Part shown: positions 1-9,275 of the stretch, piece by piece
Layout: each line of letters begins with the position of its first letter
Numbering within the stretch: position 1 is the stretch's first letter
DNA from: an uncultured Nitrosomonas sp.
GTDB lineage: Bacteria; Pseudomonadota; Gammaproteobacteria; Burkholderiales; Nitrosomonadaceae
Reading direction: 5' to 3'
Length of the DNA stretch: 45,156 nucleotides
NCBI GenBank assembly: GCA_902826115.1
Contig: CADEDO010000005.1
Coordinates: 34,757-79,912, forward strand
Position numbers and translations under genes: made by a program
Notes under the pieces: model-generated
Database searches by the model: none
Seen by the model: the letters and a program-made list of their open reading frames with translations, nothing else
What the model was told of the DNA's origin: nothing

Positions 1-327
1 ATGTTCTGAGTCTGAGGCTACATGCTAATGTGTAGTATCGGTTGTATGAGTCTGAATTTAAGGCGCTATATGTGAAAAAATTCAAGTGAAAATCGGATGA
101 TTAAACATTTTAGCAATAGTGGATCATTTCAAATTAACGCTCGCTCAGACGTTTATTTTTGTAGATAATGCAAAAGAACCTGTTACCATTGTCATAATTT
201 TGTAATCTGACATTTGAAATTTTAGGAATTCTCTTTTAGCTTCTCTATTATTAAGTCTTCGAGAAGTTCTTGCAGCTTGATGATTTTGTGAGTTTAAAGG
301 AATTATTCGTAAGTTGGAAATTTAAAA
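1..327. other. Non-coding leader upstream of the polysaccharide operon
   Basis: I see no open reading frame with coding character and no RNA gene here. The stretch is AT-rich and ends at the TTG start of the Wzm gene, so it probably holds the operon promoter. I could not pick a convincing -35/-10 pair, and none of the 17-bp palindromes found further right occurs here. Confidence 0.4.
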
Positions 328-1155
328 TTGAATCCGCACGCGGCACGATCGATCTCTCCATTCGCTTTACTTAGTACGCTCAAATCCCATCGCAATCTGA
401 TTTATAATTTGATCAAACGAGAAGTCATTGGTCGCTATCGTGGTTCGGTCATGGGGTTATTCTGGTCCTTTTTTAATCCGGTGTTGATGCTGGTGGTTTA
501 TACATTTGTATTCAGTGTGGTTTTTAAAGCACGTTGGGCAGGAGGTACTGATTCCAGGTCTGAATTTGCACTGGTGCTTTTTGCAGGCCTCATGGTTTAT
601 AACTTGTTTTCAGAATGTATTAACCGCTCACCAGGATTGGTGCTGGGCAACATGAATTATGTTAAGAAAGTAGTATTTCCCCTAGAAATACTACCTGTGG
701 TTGCTATTGGATCGGCTACTTTTCATCTCCTGATCAGCCTATTTGTTTGGTTGATTTTCTATCTACTGCTTTTTGGCATTCCGCAAATATCTGTTTTGCT
801 GCTTCCAATAGTATTGATGCCCTTTTTTTTGCTGATTCTGGGATTTAGTTGGTTCTTGGCTTCGCTGGGAGTTTATTTGCGGGATGTCAGTCAAATCGTA
901 GGAGTATTGACAACTGCACTCATGTTTTTATCACCGATTTTCTATCCGATGACAGCTTTACCTGAGGAATATCACATATTTCTTCAATTCAACCCATTAA
1001 CATTTATCATTGAACAAGCTCGTGATGTGATGATTTGGGGAAGAGGAATGAACTGGATTGCTTGGGTTGCTTATTGGGTATTTGCTGCCCTAGTGGCGTG
1101 GCTGGGATTTGCTTGGTTTCAGAAAACGCGTGCAGGTTTCGCCAATGTCCTCTGA
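328..1155 (+). CDS. wzm: ABC-2 type polysaccharide/O-antigen export permease (Wzm/KpsM-like)
   Basis: This is the inner-membrane permease of an ABC exporter that moves lipid-linked polysaccharide across the cytoplasmic membrane with the adjacent ATPase. The 275-residue protein has the family's N-terminal amphipathic stretch with the motif REVIGRYRGSVMGLFWSFF near residues 31-49, followed by about six hydrophobic segments. Length is normal for Wzm. The start is a TTG codon: the upstream frame is closed by a TAA at 310-312 and no ATG precedes the conserved N-terminal region, so TTG at 328 is the only start that gives a full-length protein. It overlaps the next gene by 11 bases, so the two are probably translationally coupled. 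The product could carry O-antigen, capsule or teichoic-acid-like polymer; the neighbouring Wzt with a C-terminal domain favours O-antigen. Confidence 0.9.
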   Translation: MNPHAARSISPFALLSTLKSHRNLIYNLIKREVIGRYRGSVMGLFWSFFNPVLMLVVYTFVFSVVFKARWAGGTDSRSEFALVLFAGLMVYNLFSECINRSPGLVLGNMNYVKKVVFPLEILPVVAIGSATFHLLISLFVWLIFYLLLFGIPQISVLLLPIVLMPFFLLILGFSWFLASLGVYLRDVSQIVGVLTTALMFLSPIFYPMTALPEEYHIFLQFNPLTFIIEQARDVMIWGRGMNWIAWVAYWVFAALVAWLGFAWFQKTRAGFANVL

Positions 1156-2491
1156 CATCGCCATCAAGGTGGAAAATCTCAGCAAGTGCTATCAGATCTA
1201 CGATCATCCGCGTGATTATCTCAGACAACTGATCTTTTCCCGTGTGCAACGTATGATTGGGCGAGAATCCAAACAATACTTCCGTGAATTTTGGGTATTA
1301 AAGGATATTTCGTTCGAAATCAAAAAGGGTGAAACTGTTGGAATCATTGGTCGTAATGGTTGTGGTAAATCAACCTTGTTGCAAATGATTTGTGGCACGC
1401 TGAATCCCTCCAGCGGTAACATCCAAACCTATGGTCGTGTGGCTGCGTTGTTGGAATTGGGATCAGGCTTCAATCCAGAATTCACCGGGCGCGAAAACGT
1501 TTATATGAACGCCGCTGTGTTGGGGTTAAGTGAAGAAGAAATCAATGATCGCTTTGATCATATTGTGGCTTTTGCAGATATCGGCGATTTTATCAACCAG
1601 CCGGTTAAAACGTATTCAAGCGGGATGATGGTGCGCCTAGCTTTTGCTGTACAAGCGCAGATCATGCCGGATATTTTGATCGTTGACGAAGCGTTGGCAG
1701 TGGGTGATGCAAAATTCCAGGCCAAGTGCTTTGAATGTCTTAAACAGCTAAAAGACAATGGAACGAGCATTTTGTTGGTCACACATTCCAGCGAACAAAT
1801 TGTCACGCATTGTTCACATGCAATATTACTGAATGCCGGCTCGATATTGGTGGCTGGCGAGCCAAGGCATGTGGTCAATCGTTACATGGATTTATTATTT
1901 GGCAAGGAGCGTAAAGATCTGGCTGTTCCCACTTCTACGGCTACCACCATTTCTGCTGCGTCAGTAAAAGATGACCGATTATTATTGAATGATGTCGATG
2001 ATGTCTTCGCTACACGAAATGGTTATAACCTTCATGAGTATCGCTGGGGAGATGGCGCAGCATCGATTCTCGATTTCTGTTTGCTGGCCGACGATGAATC
2101 GTATCCGTCAGTTATCACGACAGGACAAACGATCAGATTGATTATCGCAATTAGGTTTCACGCTGATTTGGTACATCCTATCTTAGGCATCACGATCAAA
2201 ACTAAGGAAGGAGTGACTGTCTATGGCGCGAATTCTTTGACTTTAAAAATGGATGCATTCAAATCGCACGGAATGAAGGGCACTGCGATCATTGCCGATG
2301 CCAAGCTTATCTGCCGACTTGCATCTGGTGATTATTTCATTTCGCTGGGAATTGCCACCAAACAAGGTGAAGAAATTATCCCTCATGATAGACGTTATGA
2401 TGCCATTCATCTTCGTGTTAACCCAACCCCTTCATTTTTTGGTTTATGTAATTTAGAGCTGGAGTTGGCAGTTCAGGAAATAGCCTCATGA
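1145..2491 (+). CDS. wzt: ABC transporter ATP-binding protein with C-terminal substrate domain (Wzt)
   Basis: This is the ATPase partner of Wzm. From the ATG at 1145 it begins MSSDIAIKVENLSKCYQIYD; an in-frame start further upstream would run into the Wzm coding region. The Walker A motif is GRNGCGKST, the signature is YSSGMMVRLAF and the Walker B is ILIVDEALAVGD. After the nucleotide-binding domain (about residues 1-255) comes an extension of about 190 residues with the beta-rich look of the Wzt C-terminal domain, which in characterised systems recognises the modified non-reducing end of the finished O-antigen chain. That fits the next gene, a methyltransferase of chain-terminator type. The gene ends in an ATGA overlap with that gene. 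Confidence 0.92.
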   Translation: MSSDIAIKVENLSKCYQIYDHPRDYLRQLIFSRVQRMIGRESKQYFREFWVLKDISFEIKKGETVGIIGRNGCGKSTLLQMICGTLNPSSGNIQTYGRVAALLELGSGFNPEFTGRENVYMNAAVLGLSEEEINDRFDHIVAFADIGDFINQPVKTYSSGMMVRLAFAVQAQIMPDILIVDEALAVGDAKFQAKCFECLKQLKDNGTSILLVTHSSEQIVTHCSHAILLNAGSILVAGEPRHVVNRYMDLLFGKERKDLAVPTSTATTISAASVKDDRLLLNDVDDVFATRNGYNLHEYRWGDGAASILDFCLLADDESYPSVITTGQTIRLIIAIRFHADLVHPILGITIKTKEGVTVYGANSLTLKMDAFKSHGMKGTAIIADAKLICRLASGDYFISLGIATKQGEEIIPHDRRYDAIHLRVNPTPSFFGLCNLELELAVQEIAS

Positions 2492-4500
2492 AGTCTTTGT
2501 TGTCAGAAGCAGGTTATATTCTTGATAGTGAAACCAATGTTTGGTCACGATCCAATTACGATGGTATCGCATATAGTGATGGCGATGAAGTGGAACAGCG
2601 CATTGCCCAAGTCGTCGATACCGCAACAGACTTGAGTGTGTTGTCCAGCGAATTACGTAGTCACTGCACTGACTGGCCTACGAAATATCACTTATCCGGT
2701 GTTCGTGCCAATATTCTGCGCCCATTTGAATGCAGTCTGCAGGGCGATATTCTTGAGATCGGTGCAGGTTGCGGTGCAATAACACGCTATCTAGGCGAAT
2801 GTGGAGCAGAGGTGCTGGCATTGGAAGGCAGCCCACGGCGTGCCGCCATTGCCAGATCAAGAACACGTCACATGTCGAATGTTACGGTGACTGCCGATAA
2901 ATTCGATCAATTCCAGATTGATCAACAGTTTGATGTCATTACGCTAATTGGTGTACTGGAGTATGCCAATCTTTTTGGCGCTGATGATGCATCTGCATTG
3001 ACCATGCTGGAGCGAGTCCGCTCACTGCTAAAGCCCAATGGTCAATTGATTATTGCCATTGAAAATCAGCTTGGACTGAAGTACTTTGCCGGAGCTCCTG
3101 AAGATCATATCGGACAACCCATGTATGGAATAGAAGGGCGCTATCAAAGTGATCAGCCGCAGACTTTTGGGCGCAAATTTCTTGTTGACATGATCAGGCA
3201 GGCAGGCTTCGCAGGGTCGCAATTCTTGACACCTTTCCCAGATTACAAACTTCCGGTATGTATTATTACGGAAGAGGGACTCAATAATCCTGAGTTCGAT
3301 GCCGCCGAACTGGCGTGTCAGTCGATTACGAAAGATGCCCAATTGCCGCCTAATACACTGTTCTCCCTTGAACGAACCTTGCCGGTTATTTTCCTCAATG
3401 GCTTGGCCGTGGACTTGGCAAACTCATTTTTGATTGTTGCGTCCAATCATGCTGAAAATAATTTTAAATCCGGTGTGCTGGCTTATTATTTCAGTACCGA
3501 CCGCAAAGCAGCATACTGCAAGGAAACGGTTTTTGTGCAACCGGGCGACAGCAATATTTTGGTTAAACGCCGACTGCTGTCGGCCATTACCAATTCTGAA
3601 TCGTTAATGAGCGCTAATTTGCTTTTTAGACAACCGCAAGATTTGGTTTATACGCGCGGACAAACACTCTATAGACAATTTATTGGGATCGTGACGCGAC
3701 AGGGTTGGCGTATTGAAGAAATCCTGGCCTATTTTTCCAAGTATCGCGAAATTATTCTCGCCTTGGTTGATTCGGAAGATGAGTCATACAGTGCGCAACT
3801 GCAAGATCTTGTGCTTCCCGGAGATTATCTGGATGCCATTCCAGCCAATATCATTCTCACTGATAATGGAAAAGCGATTTATATCGATCGCGAATGGTGT
3901 GCTGTACAAGGTGTTACTTTTGATTATCTGCTTTTTCGCGCCATTACTTCGTTGATGGGAGGCATATCTGCATTTGCTGAGCCGCAGGATCCAGCGCTTG
4001 CCATCAGAGAAAATCTTCTGATGGCGGTGATGCGCGGCATGGGTTTTTTACCCACTGAAGAGGATTTTTCCCGGTATCTGCAAATGGAGTCGGAATTAGG
4101 GGTTTTTTCTTCGGGAGTCAAAAGCAGAATATTTTCCACATGGTTGCCAAATGCAAGCTTACCAGGTTGTGGTAATTCATCCTCAATCAAAGCACTGGAA
4201 ATCAAACTTGAGCGAACAGAAATAGCAAAATCGGTAGCCGAAGAATTTGCTTTTGAGCGGCTTACGGAAATTCATCGTCTGCAGGCTCAACTCGTTGCGA
4301 CGGAAACCGCAAAGGCCTATGCAGAAACACTCGCCATTGATCGATTGGGAGAGCTGCAACAATTACAGCATCAATTGAAGCAAACCAGTAATCAGTTGGA
4401 GAGAACCAATAATCAGCTGGATATCATATATGCTTCAATCGGTTATAAACTACTTAAACTATTAAAACTTGCCCCTGATCGGAGAGATCCGAATGTCTGA
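2488..4500 (+). CDS. SAM-dependent methyltransferase with C-terminal coiled coil, probable O-antigen chain terminator (WbdD-like)
   Basis: The 670-residue protein starts in an ATGA overlap with wzt. Residues of about 85-215 form a class I methyltransferase domain with motif I DILEIGAGCGAITRYLG. A middle region of about 300 residues contains PANIILTDNGKAIYIDREW, which resembles the catalytic end of kinase-like domains; I am not certain of that homology. The last 100 residues or so are strongly heptad-like and rich in Leu, Glu and Gln, with repeats such as RLTEIHRLQAQL and RLGELQQLQHQL. Methyltransferase, kinase-like domain and coiled coil in that order, next to Wzm and a Wzt with a C-terminal domain, is the layout of WbdD, which caps O-antigen chains and uses its coiled coil to set their length. 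The functional assignment is inference from layout. Confidence 0.65.
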   Translation: MKSLLSEAGYILDSETNVWSRSNYDGIAYSDGDEVEQRIAQVVDTATDLSVLSSELRSHCTDWPTKYHLSGVRANILRPFECSLQGDILEIGAGCGAITRYLGECGAEVLALEGSPRRAAIARSRTRHMSNVTVTADKFDQFQIDQQFDVITLIGVLEYANLFGADDASALTMLERVRSLLKPNGQLIIAIENQLGLKYFAGAPEDHIGQPMYGIEGRYQSDQPQTFGRKFLVDMIRQAGFAGSQFLTPFPDYKLPVCIITEEGLNNPEFDAAELACQSITKDAQLPPNTLFSLERTLPVIFLNGLAVDLANSFLIVASNHAENNFKSGVLAYYFSTDRKAAYCKETVFVQPGDSNILVKRRLLSAITNSESLMSANLLFRQPQDLVYTRGQTLYRQFIGIVTRQGWRIEEILAYFSKYREIILALVDSEDESYSAQLQDLVLPGDYLDAIPANIILTDNGKAIYIDREWCAVQGVTFDYLLFRAITSLMGGISAFAEPQDPALAIRENLLMAVMRGMGFLPTEEDFSRYLQMESELGVFSSGVKSRIFSTWLPNASLPGCGNSSSIKALEIKLERTEIAKSVAEEFAFERLTEIHRLQAQLVATETAKAYAETLAIDRLGELQQLQHQLKQTSNQLERTNNQLDIIYASIGYKLLKLLKLAPDRRDPNV

Positions 4501-6118
4501 TTTATTTTGGACGGTCGATTCACTGGTCGTTAAGGATAACGTGCTGTTTGGTTTTGGTTGGATTTTTCATGCGCACTATGACATCGTTTCCTTGCGTTTT
4601 CGAGTGATGTCTACTGAGAGTGGAATGCCTGAATATATTTATGCTGATTTTGGAAAACCCCGGGAAGATGTTGGTCGAATGTATCATCGTCATAGCAAGG
4701 CATTAAACTCTGGGTACGTGGTTTTTGGAGCACTTCCAGATGCAAAGTATTTGGATTCTATTTCATTGGAATGTGTGTTGGAAAATGGGGCTGTCATTGA
4801 GTTATCAGTGCCCTCGTCAAAGATTATTTGTTTTTCCAATGAGCATGCCAAGAACAAAAAACGCTTGGCTTTTCGGCAAGTGGGTACATTAATAAAGCGT
4901 GGATTCTATCTGATTCGATCAGGAAATTTTTCTTCATTGCTTGACAAGACCAAACGCTACATGAAGGGCAGGCCACAAACGGCGCTGCAAAGGCCTGATG
5001 ATCTGATTGCACTGTTTGCACGGCAAGAGGGTAATCATCTGTGTTTGATTCTGGATCATGATCTTGGGGGAGGAGCAAATCACTATCGTGAACGTCTTGT
5101 GGATTCCGTTTTGCGTGATGGGCGGAGTGCCATTATTCTGACTTACCACGTGACTACGCTGTCGTATATGCTAATCGTCAGGAACAAGCGTTTAAATCTG
5201 CGCTATTCAATTCCTAATTTGACCTTTCTGCTGGAAGCATGTGCAAAGCTCTCTGTCGGTGACATCATTTATAATACAGCAGTATCCTTTGTCAAACCGG
5301 ATGAGATTCCGCAATTTTTGATTAAACTCAAAACATTGACATCTGCGCCACTGACTGTTCTTGCCCATGATTTTTATCTTGTTTGTCCATCTCATTTTCT
5401 TCTTAATCATGAAGGACGTTATTGTCAGATTCCTGATACAGCCGTGTGTGCCAGTTGTTTACCTAAGAATCGATATGGCTTCGCTACACTATTTACCGAA
5501 CGTGATATTTCCAAATGGAGAGCAATATGGGGATCACTTCTTGCTGTTGCCGATGAAATCGTTACTTTTTCCCACAGTACGGCACAGCTTTTGATGAAGG
5601 CTTATCCCCAAATTGAAAGCTCACAAATATTCATCAAACCACACCAAGTTGAATATTTTACCGATAAAATGGTTAATATTCAACAGACTGCAGCATTGCG
5701 CATAGGTGTGGTCGGACATGTCGGATTTCACAAAGGAGCGGCATTTATTCAACTGCTTTCGAAGGAAATTAGACACCGTGGAGTGGATATCAAGATTGTT
5801 GTCATCGGTACCATCGAAGTGAGTTGTGACCCTACCATTGTTAGTCAGACCGGTTCATACCATTATGATGAATTACCCAATCTCATTAACGCATCCGGTG
5901 TAAATATCATGTTGTTTCCTTCCATTTGGCCGGAGACTTTTTCTTATGTGGTGCAGGAATTGATGCATATGGACTTGCCTGTCGCGTCATTCAACTTTGG
6001 CGCTCCCGCTGAACGCATGATTTCTTATCCTAAAGGACTCATTCTGGCTTCGATGGACGCTGCCCATGTTCTTGATGAGTTAATTTTGTTTCACAGCAAG
6101 ATATATCTTGCACACTGA
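4493..6118 (+). CDS. Glycosyltransferase, GT-B fold (GT4-like C-terminal half)
   Basis: The start is the ATG at 4493, preceded by a purine-rich GGAGAGA ribosome site and overlapping the previous stop by 8 bases. The N-terminal 120 or so residues look like a small beta-rich accessory domain. Then comes a GT-B type enzyme with LILDHDLGGGANHYRERLV, the cysteine-containing segment typical of this group (LVCPS...CQIP...CASCLPKNR), and a nucleotide-sugar binding half with IGVVGHVGFHKGAAFIQLL and a late IWPETFSYVVQELM motif containing the usual acidic residues. It probably adds one sugar type to the exported polymer at the cytoplasmic membrane. The sugar donor cannot be told from sequence. Confidence 0.8.
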   Translation: MSDLFWTVDSLVVKDNVLFGFGWIFHAHYDIVSLRFRVMSTESGMPEYIYADFGKPREDVGRMYHRHSKALNSGYVVFGALPDAKYLDSISLECVLENGAVIELSVPSSKIICFSNEHAKNKKRLAFRQVGTLIKRGFYLIRSGNFSSLLDKTKRYMKGRPQTALQRPDDLIALFARQEGNHLCLILDHDLGGGANHYRERLVDSVLRDGRSAIILTYHVTTLSYMLIVRNKRLNLRYSIPNLTFLLEACAKLSVGDIIYNTAVSFVKPDEIPQFLIKLKTLTSAPLTVLAHDFYLVCPSHFLLNHEGRYCQIPDTAVCASCLPKNRYGFATLFTERDISKWRAIWGSLLAVADEIVTFSHSTAQLLMKAYPQIESSQIFIKPHQVEYFTDKMVNIQQTAALRIGVVGHVGFHKGAAFIQLLSKEIRHRGVDIKIVVIGTIEVSCDPTIVSQTGSYHYDELPNLINASGVNIMLFPSIWPETFSYVVQELMHMDLPVASFNFGAPAERMISYPKGLILASMDAAHVLDELILFHSKIYLAH

Positions 6119-6127
6119 GGTTCTTAT

Positions 6128-7384
6128 ATGCCTGAAATTCATGTATTTACAAGTGCGGCTTTTAATTATATTCCTAAGGTCCGCATGCTTTTTCAATCAC
6201 TTCGCAAGCATCATCCAGAGTGGAGGTTGCACTTGGCTCTTGCTGATGAAATGAGACCGAATGTCGATCTCAGTCAAGAGCCTTTTGACAGAATCTGGGC
6301 CGCATCCGATCTGGGTATTCCCGATTGGCGCGGGTGGGCATATTGTCATTCCATTGTAGAATTGGCGACCGCTATCAAACCGTTTATGCTGGCTCATCTG
6401 CTCAAATTGCCAGAGTGTCAGAAAGCGATCTATTTGGATCCCGACACCGTTGCTTTCTCTCGCCTCGACGATATTGTTAAGCTACTGGATAACGCCAATA
6501 TCGTTCTGACACCACATCAGACTCAACCGGAGCAGACGCTTGCTGCAGTCATGGATAATGAGATTTGTAGCCTTAAGCATGGCATCTATAATCTCGGATT
6601 TATTGCCGTTGCAGCTACCGAGGTTGGTCGCCAATTTGCAGACTGGTGGAGTCGGCGCGTCTATCACTTTTGCCGTGCCGATATTCCCAATGGATTGTTT
6701 ACCGATCAGCGTTGGATTGATCTCGTGCCCGCATTCTTTGAAGGCGTTACTATTATGCGCTCAAGTCGACACAATGTCGCGACTTGGAATCTGACTACTC
6801 GTCAGTTAGGATTGTCCGCATCGGGTGATTATACAGTTGATGGGGAACCATTAGGTTTCTACCATTTTACTGGATTTGACAGTGGTGCTCACCGCATTAT
6901 GGCAGCCAAAAATGCCGGAAACAATTCAGCAGTGCATCAATTGGTCAACTGGTATGCGCAACAAACTGAAGAACTAGCTAACGAGCCGCTTGCGAAAGAA
7001 CCTTGGGCTTATGGCTTCTACACTGACGGAACTCCCATTTCCAAAGAACAACGCCTTGTGTATCGGGAAAGGATAGATCTGCAGAGAGCCTTTCCCGATC
7101 CTTTCAATGCCGCGACTTATTTGGTTTGGTGGAATACCCAAGGCAAAATGGAATTTCCTGATTTGTTTGAAGAAGCAACGCGTGATATGGCGATGGGGAA
7201 GCTTTCATCGGTATTAACCCCGGGATTCCGTGGAAGTAATCAAGGTATCGACTGGCGGAAACTGGGTGGAATTATCCGGCAATCGATATCTCAACCTAAA
7301 ACTGGTTTCGTGATTGGAAAGCGTGGTTGGGAAGTGTTACAGAACGAGGGAGTCACTGGCTTAAAACGGCGCTTGTTGGGATAG
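6128..7384 (+). CDS. Glycosyltransferase with DPD motif (GT-A type), polysaccharide biosynthesis
   Basis: The ATG at 6128 follows a GAGG ribosome site close behind the previous stop, so it belongs to the same operon. The N-terminus HVFTSAAFNYIPKVRMLFQSLRKHHP and the motif AIYLDPDTVAF (a DxD metal/nucleotide-sugar site) are typical of cytoplasmic GT-A enzymes related to GT8. Near residue 250 it has GFYHFTGFD, also common to this group. The C-terminal third is less recognisable and ends in a basic segment. It is the last gene of the polysaccharide operon. About 190 bases without a gene follow, in which I see no clear terminator. Confidence 0.75.
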   Translation: MPEIHVFTSAAFNYIPKVRMLFQSLRKHHPEWRLHLALADEMRPNVDLSQEPFDRIWAASDLGIPDWRGWAYCHSIVELATAIKPFMLAHLLKLPECQKAIYLDPDTVAFSRLDDIVKLLDNANIVLTPHQTQPEQTLAAVMDNEICSLKHGIYNLGFIAVAATEVGRQFADWWSRRVYHFCRADIPNGLFTDQRWIDLVPAFFEGVTIMRSSRHNVATWNLTTRQLGLSASGDYTVDGEPLGFYHFTGFDSGAHRIMAAKNAGNNSAVHQLVNWYAQQTEELANEPLAKEPWAYGFYTDGTPISKEQRLVYRERIDLQRAFPDPFNAATYLVWWNTQGKMEFPDLFEEATRDMAMGKLSSVLTPGFRGSNQGIDWRKLGGIIRQSISQPKTGFVIGKRGWEVLQNEGVTGLKRRLLG

Positions 7385-7578
7385 CAAATTTTCCACTTAG
7401 AGAAGCACTGAGTGATCCATGATAGATCTGCTATGCTTATGTATTTGCTGATATTATTAAGTTGGATATCATTTTAAAACTGCTGGTGTGATGTCTGCAA
7501 TCAGTATTTCGCAATTACTCGAAGTTAAAAGTTGAATTGCTTATTCATCAAGGCAATTTTGATAAAGCAGAGCTACTT

Positions 7579-8988
7579 TTATATGGATTTAAATGCAGCC
7601 AGCGCACGTTCGCGCGTTGTTTTTAAGTCTATGATTGGTTTTGGATAATGAATGCCAAGCGTAATGTCTGCATGACGCAAAACGTTTTCAGGTGCTTCCC
7701 AGGGGTTGAATAGGTACTTATCCGGTAAGGCGGCGAGCTCGGGTACATATTGTCTCGTATATTCACCGGTTGGATCGAATTTCTGACCTTGAGTCGTCGG
7801 ATTGAAAATCCGGAAATAGGGTGCCGCATCTGCACCGCATCCCGAGATCCATTGCCAACTGGCACTGTTATTTGCCAGATCGGCATCTAGCAGGCAATCC
7901 CAGAACCACTGTTCGCCGTGTTGCCAATGGAACAATAAATTTTTTACTAGAAAAGAACCGACTACCATTCTTACTCGGTTATGCATATATCCGGTTTGCC
8001 ATAATTCCCGCATACCTGCATCAACAAATGGATAGCCGGTTTGTCCAATCTGCCAGTGGCGTAACATTCCTGCATCGTTAGACCAAGGAAATCGATCAAA
8101 TTTGGCTTGTAAATTTTTATGAGGCAACTCTGGGAAATAATACAGCAGAGAATGTGAAAACTCTCTCCATCCAAGTTCGCTGAGAAAGTGTTCGCGATCG
8201 TCACTGTCCTCGAGTGATAAAGCGGCAGACCAAATCTGATTGGGAGAAATTTCACCAAAATGAAGATGAGGCGAAAGCCGTGAAACGTTGGGTTTGGCGG
8301 GGAAATCTCGTCCTTCTCGGTAACCGATCAAACCAGATTCGGTGAATTTTTTCAGTTTTTCTTGTGCCGCTTTCTCGCCAATCTGCCAATGTGGCTCCAA
8401 TTGCTTATCCCATCTGATTCGAGGTAGCAGACCTAAGGCATCAATCGATAGTTTGCATAAACTATCTTGTGCAAATTGACAATGATCGGGAGCTGGAATA
8501 GGTGTGCGCGGAGGAGGAGCGTTTAAACATCCATTTTTAAAAAAAGGCGTAAACACTTTGTAGGGAGTGCCATCGCTTTTTAATACTTTCCACGGCTCCC
8601 AGAGAAGCGATCCATTAAAGCTCTGTGCCTCTACACCACAAGATCTTATGGTTTTTTTTATCATCGCATCGTGATGAATCCGCCAGGGCTCATAGCAGCG
8701 ATTCCAATAAACAGCTTTGACATTTAGTCGCTGAATCAGATTCATCAGAATATCTTGCGTGTTGCCTGCATACACACACAACATTCCATTCAGCGCTTCA
8801 TTGAGAGATTTGAGCGAATGATGCAGCCACCAGCGACTGGCTCCCCCTAGACGATGCCTGCCTGCCTGTTCATCATCGTGAATATAAATAGGCAAAACGC
8901 TTCTTTGTTTGACTGCTTCAGACAGAGCTGGATTGTCGATTAACCGTAGATCTTGTCTAAACCAATGAATATTAATTTCTTTACTCAA
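7579..8988 (-). CDS. phrB: Class I deoxyribodipyrimidine photolyase (cryptochrome/photolyase family)
   Basis: The 469-residue protein starts MSKEINIHWFRQDLRLIDNPAL, the N-terminal Rossmann-like antenna domain of class I photolyases. The C-terminal FAD-binding domain carries the conserved run ELGWREFSHSLLYYFPEL, the segment FPWSNDAGMLRHWQIGQTGYPFVDAGMREL, and the flavin-site motifs WMHNR-like (TGYMHNRVRMVVGSFLVKNL) and DADLANNSASWQWISGCGAD, followed by the FNP motif. These are the signature regions of CPD photolyases that use blue light to split cyclobutane dimers. Length is normal. It stands alone, convergent with the glycosyltransferase and divergent from the chemoreceptor, with a 287-base intergenic region upstream that should hold both promoters. 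Confidence 0.93.
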   Translation of the reverse strand: MSKEINIHWFRQDLRLIDNPALSEAVKQRSVLPIYIHDDEQAGRHRLGGASRWWLHHSLKSLNEALNGMLCVYAGNTQDILMNLIQRLNVKAVYWNRCYEPWRIHHDAMIKKTIRSCGVEAQSFNGSLLWEPWKVLKSDGTPYKVFTPFFKNGCLNAPPPRTPIPAPDHCQFAQDSLCKLSIDALGLLPRIRWDKQLEPHWQIGEKAAQEKLKKFTESGLIGYREGRDFPAKPNVSRLSPHLHFGEISPNQIWSAALSLEDSDDREHFLSELGWREFSHSLLYYFPELPHKNLQAKFDRFPWSNDAGMLRHWQIGQTGYPFVDAGMRELWQTGYMHNRVRMVVGSFLVKNLLFHWQHGEQWFWDCLLDADLANNSASWQWISGCGADAAPYFRIFNPTTQGQKFDPTGEYTRQYVPELAALPDKYLFNPWEAPENVLRHADITLGIHYPKPIIDLKTTRERALAAFKSI

Positions 8989-9275
8989 AGGGATGATCTC
9001 TCTTTCTAGGATTGGTCAGCATAACTTACTGTAGACGAAGAAGCACGATGTTTGGCCATGGAAAAATGAGGTATTTTACTAAACTAAAAAATAATTGCCT
9101 CATGGGATAAATTTTTGATATCGATTTGAATTCCATTCGATGCCGAGCAGCTTGTTGGATATTTACTTTTGCGTGCCAAGCTTCTAAGAAAATCCCTTTA
9201 AAATCTCGGAATTATCCTACAAAACTTCCTGTGAATTAATACCGTTTAAGCTGCATCAAGTACAAAAAATGGATA

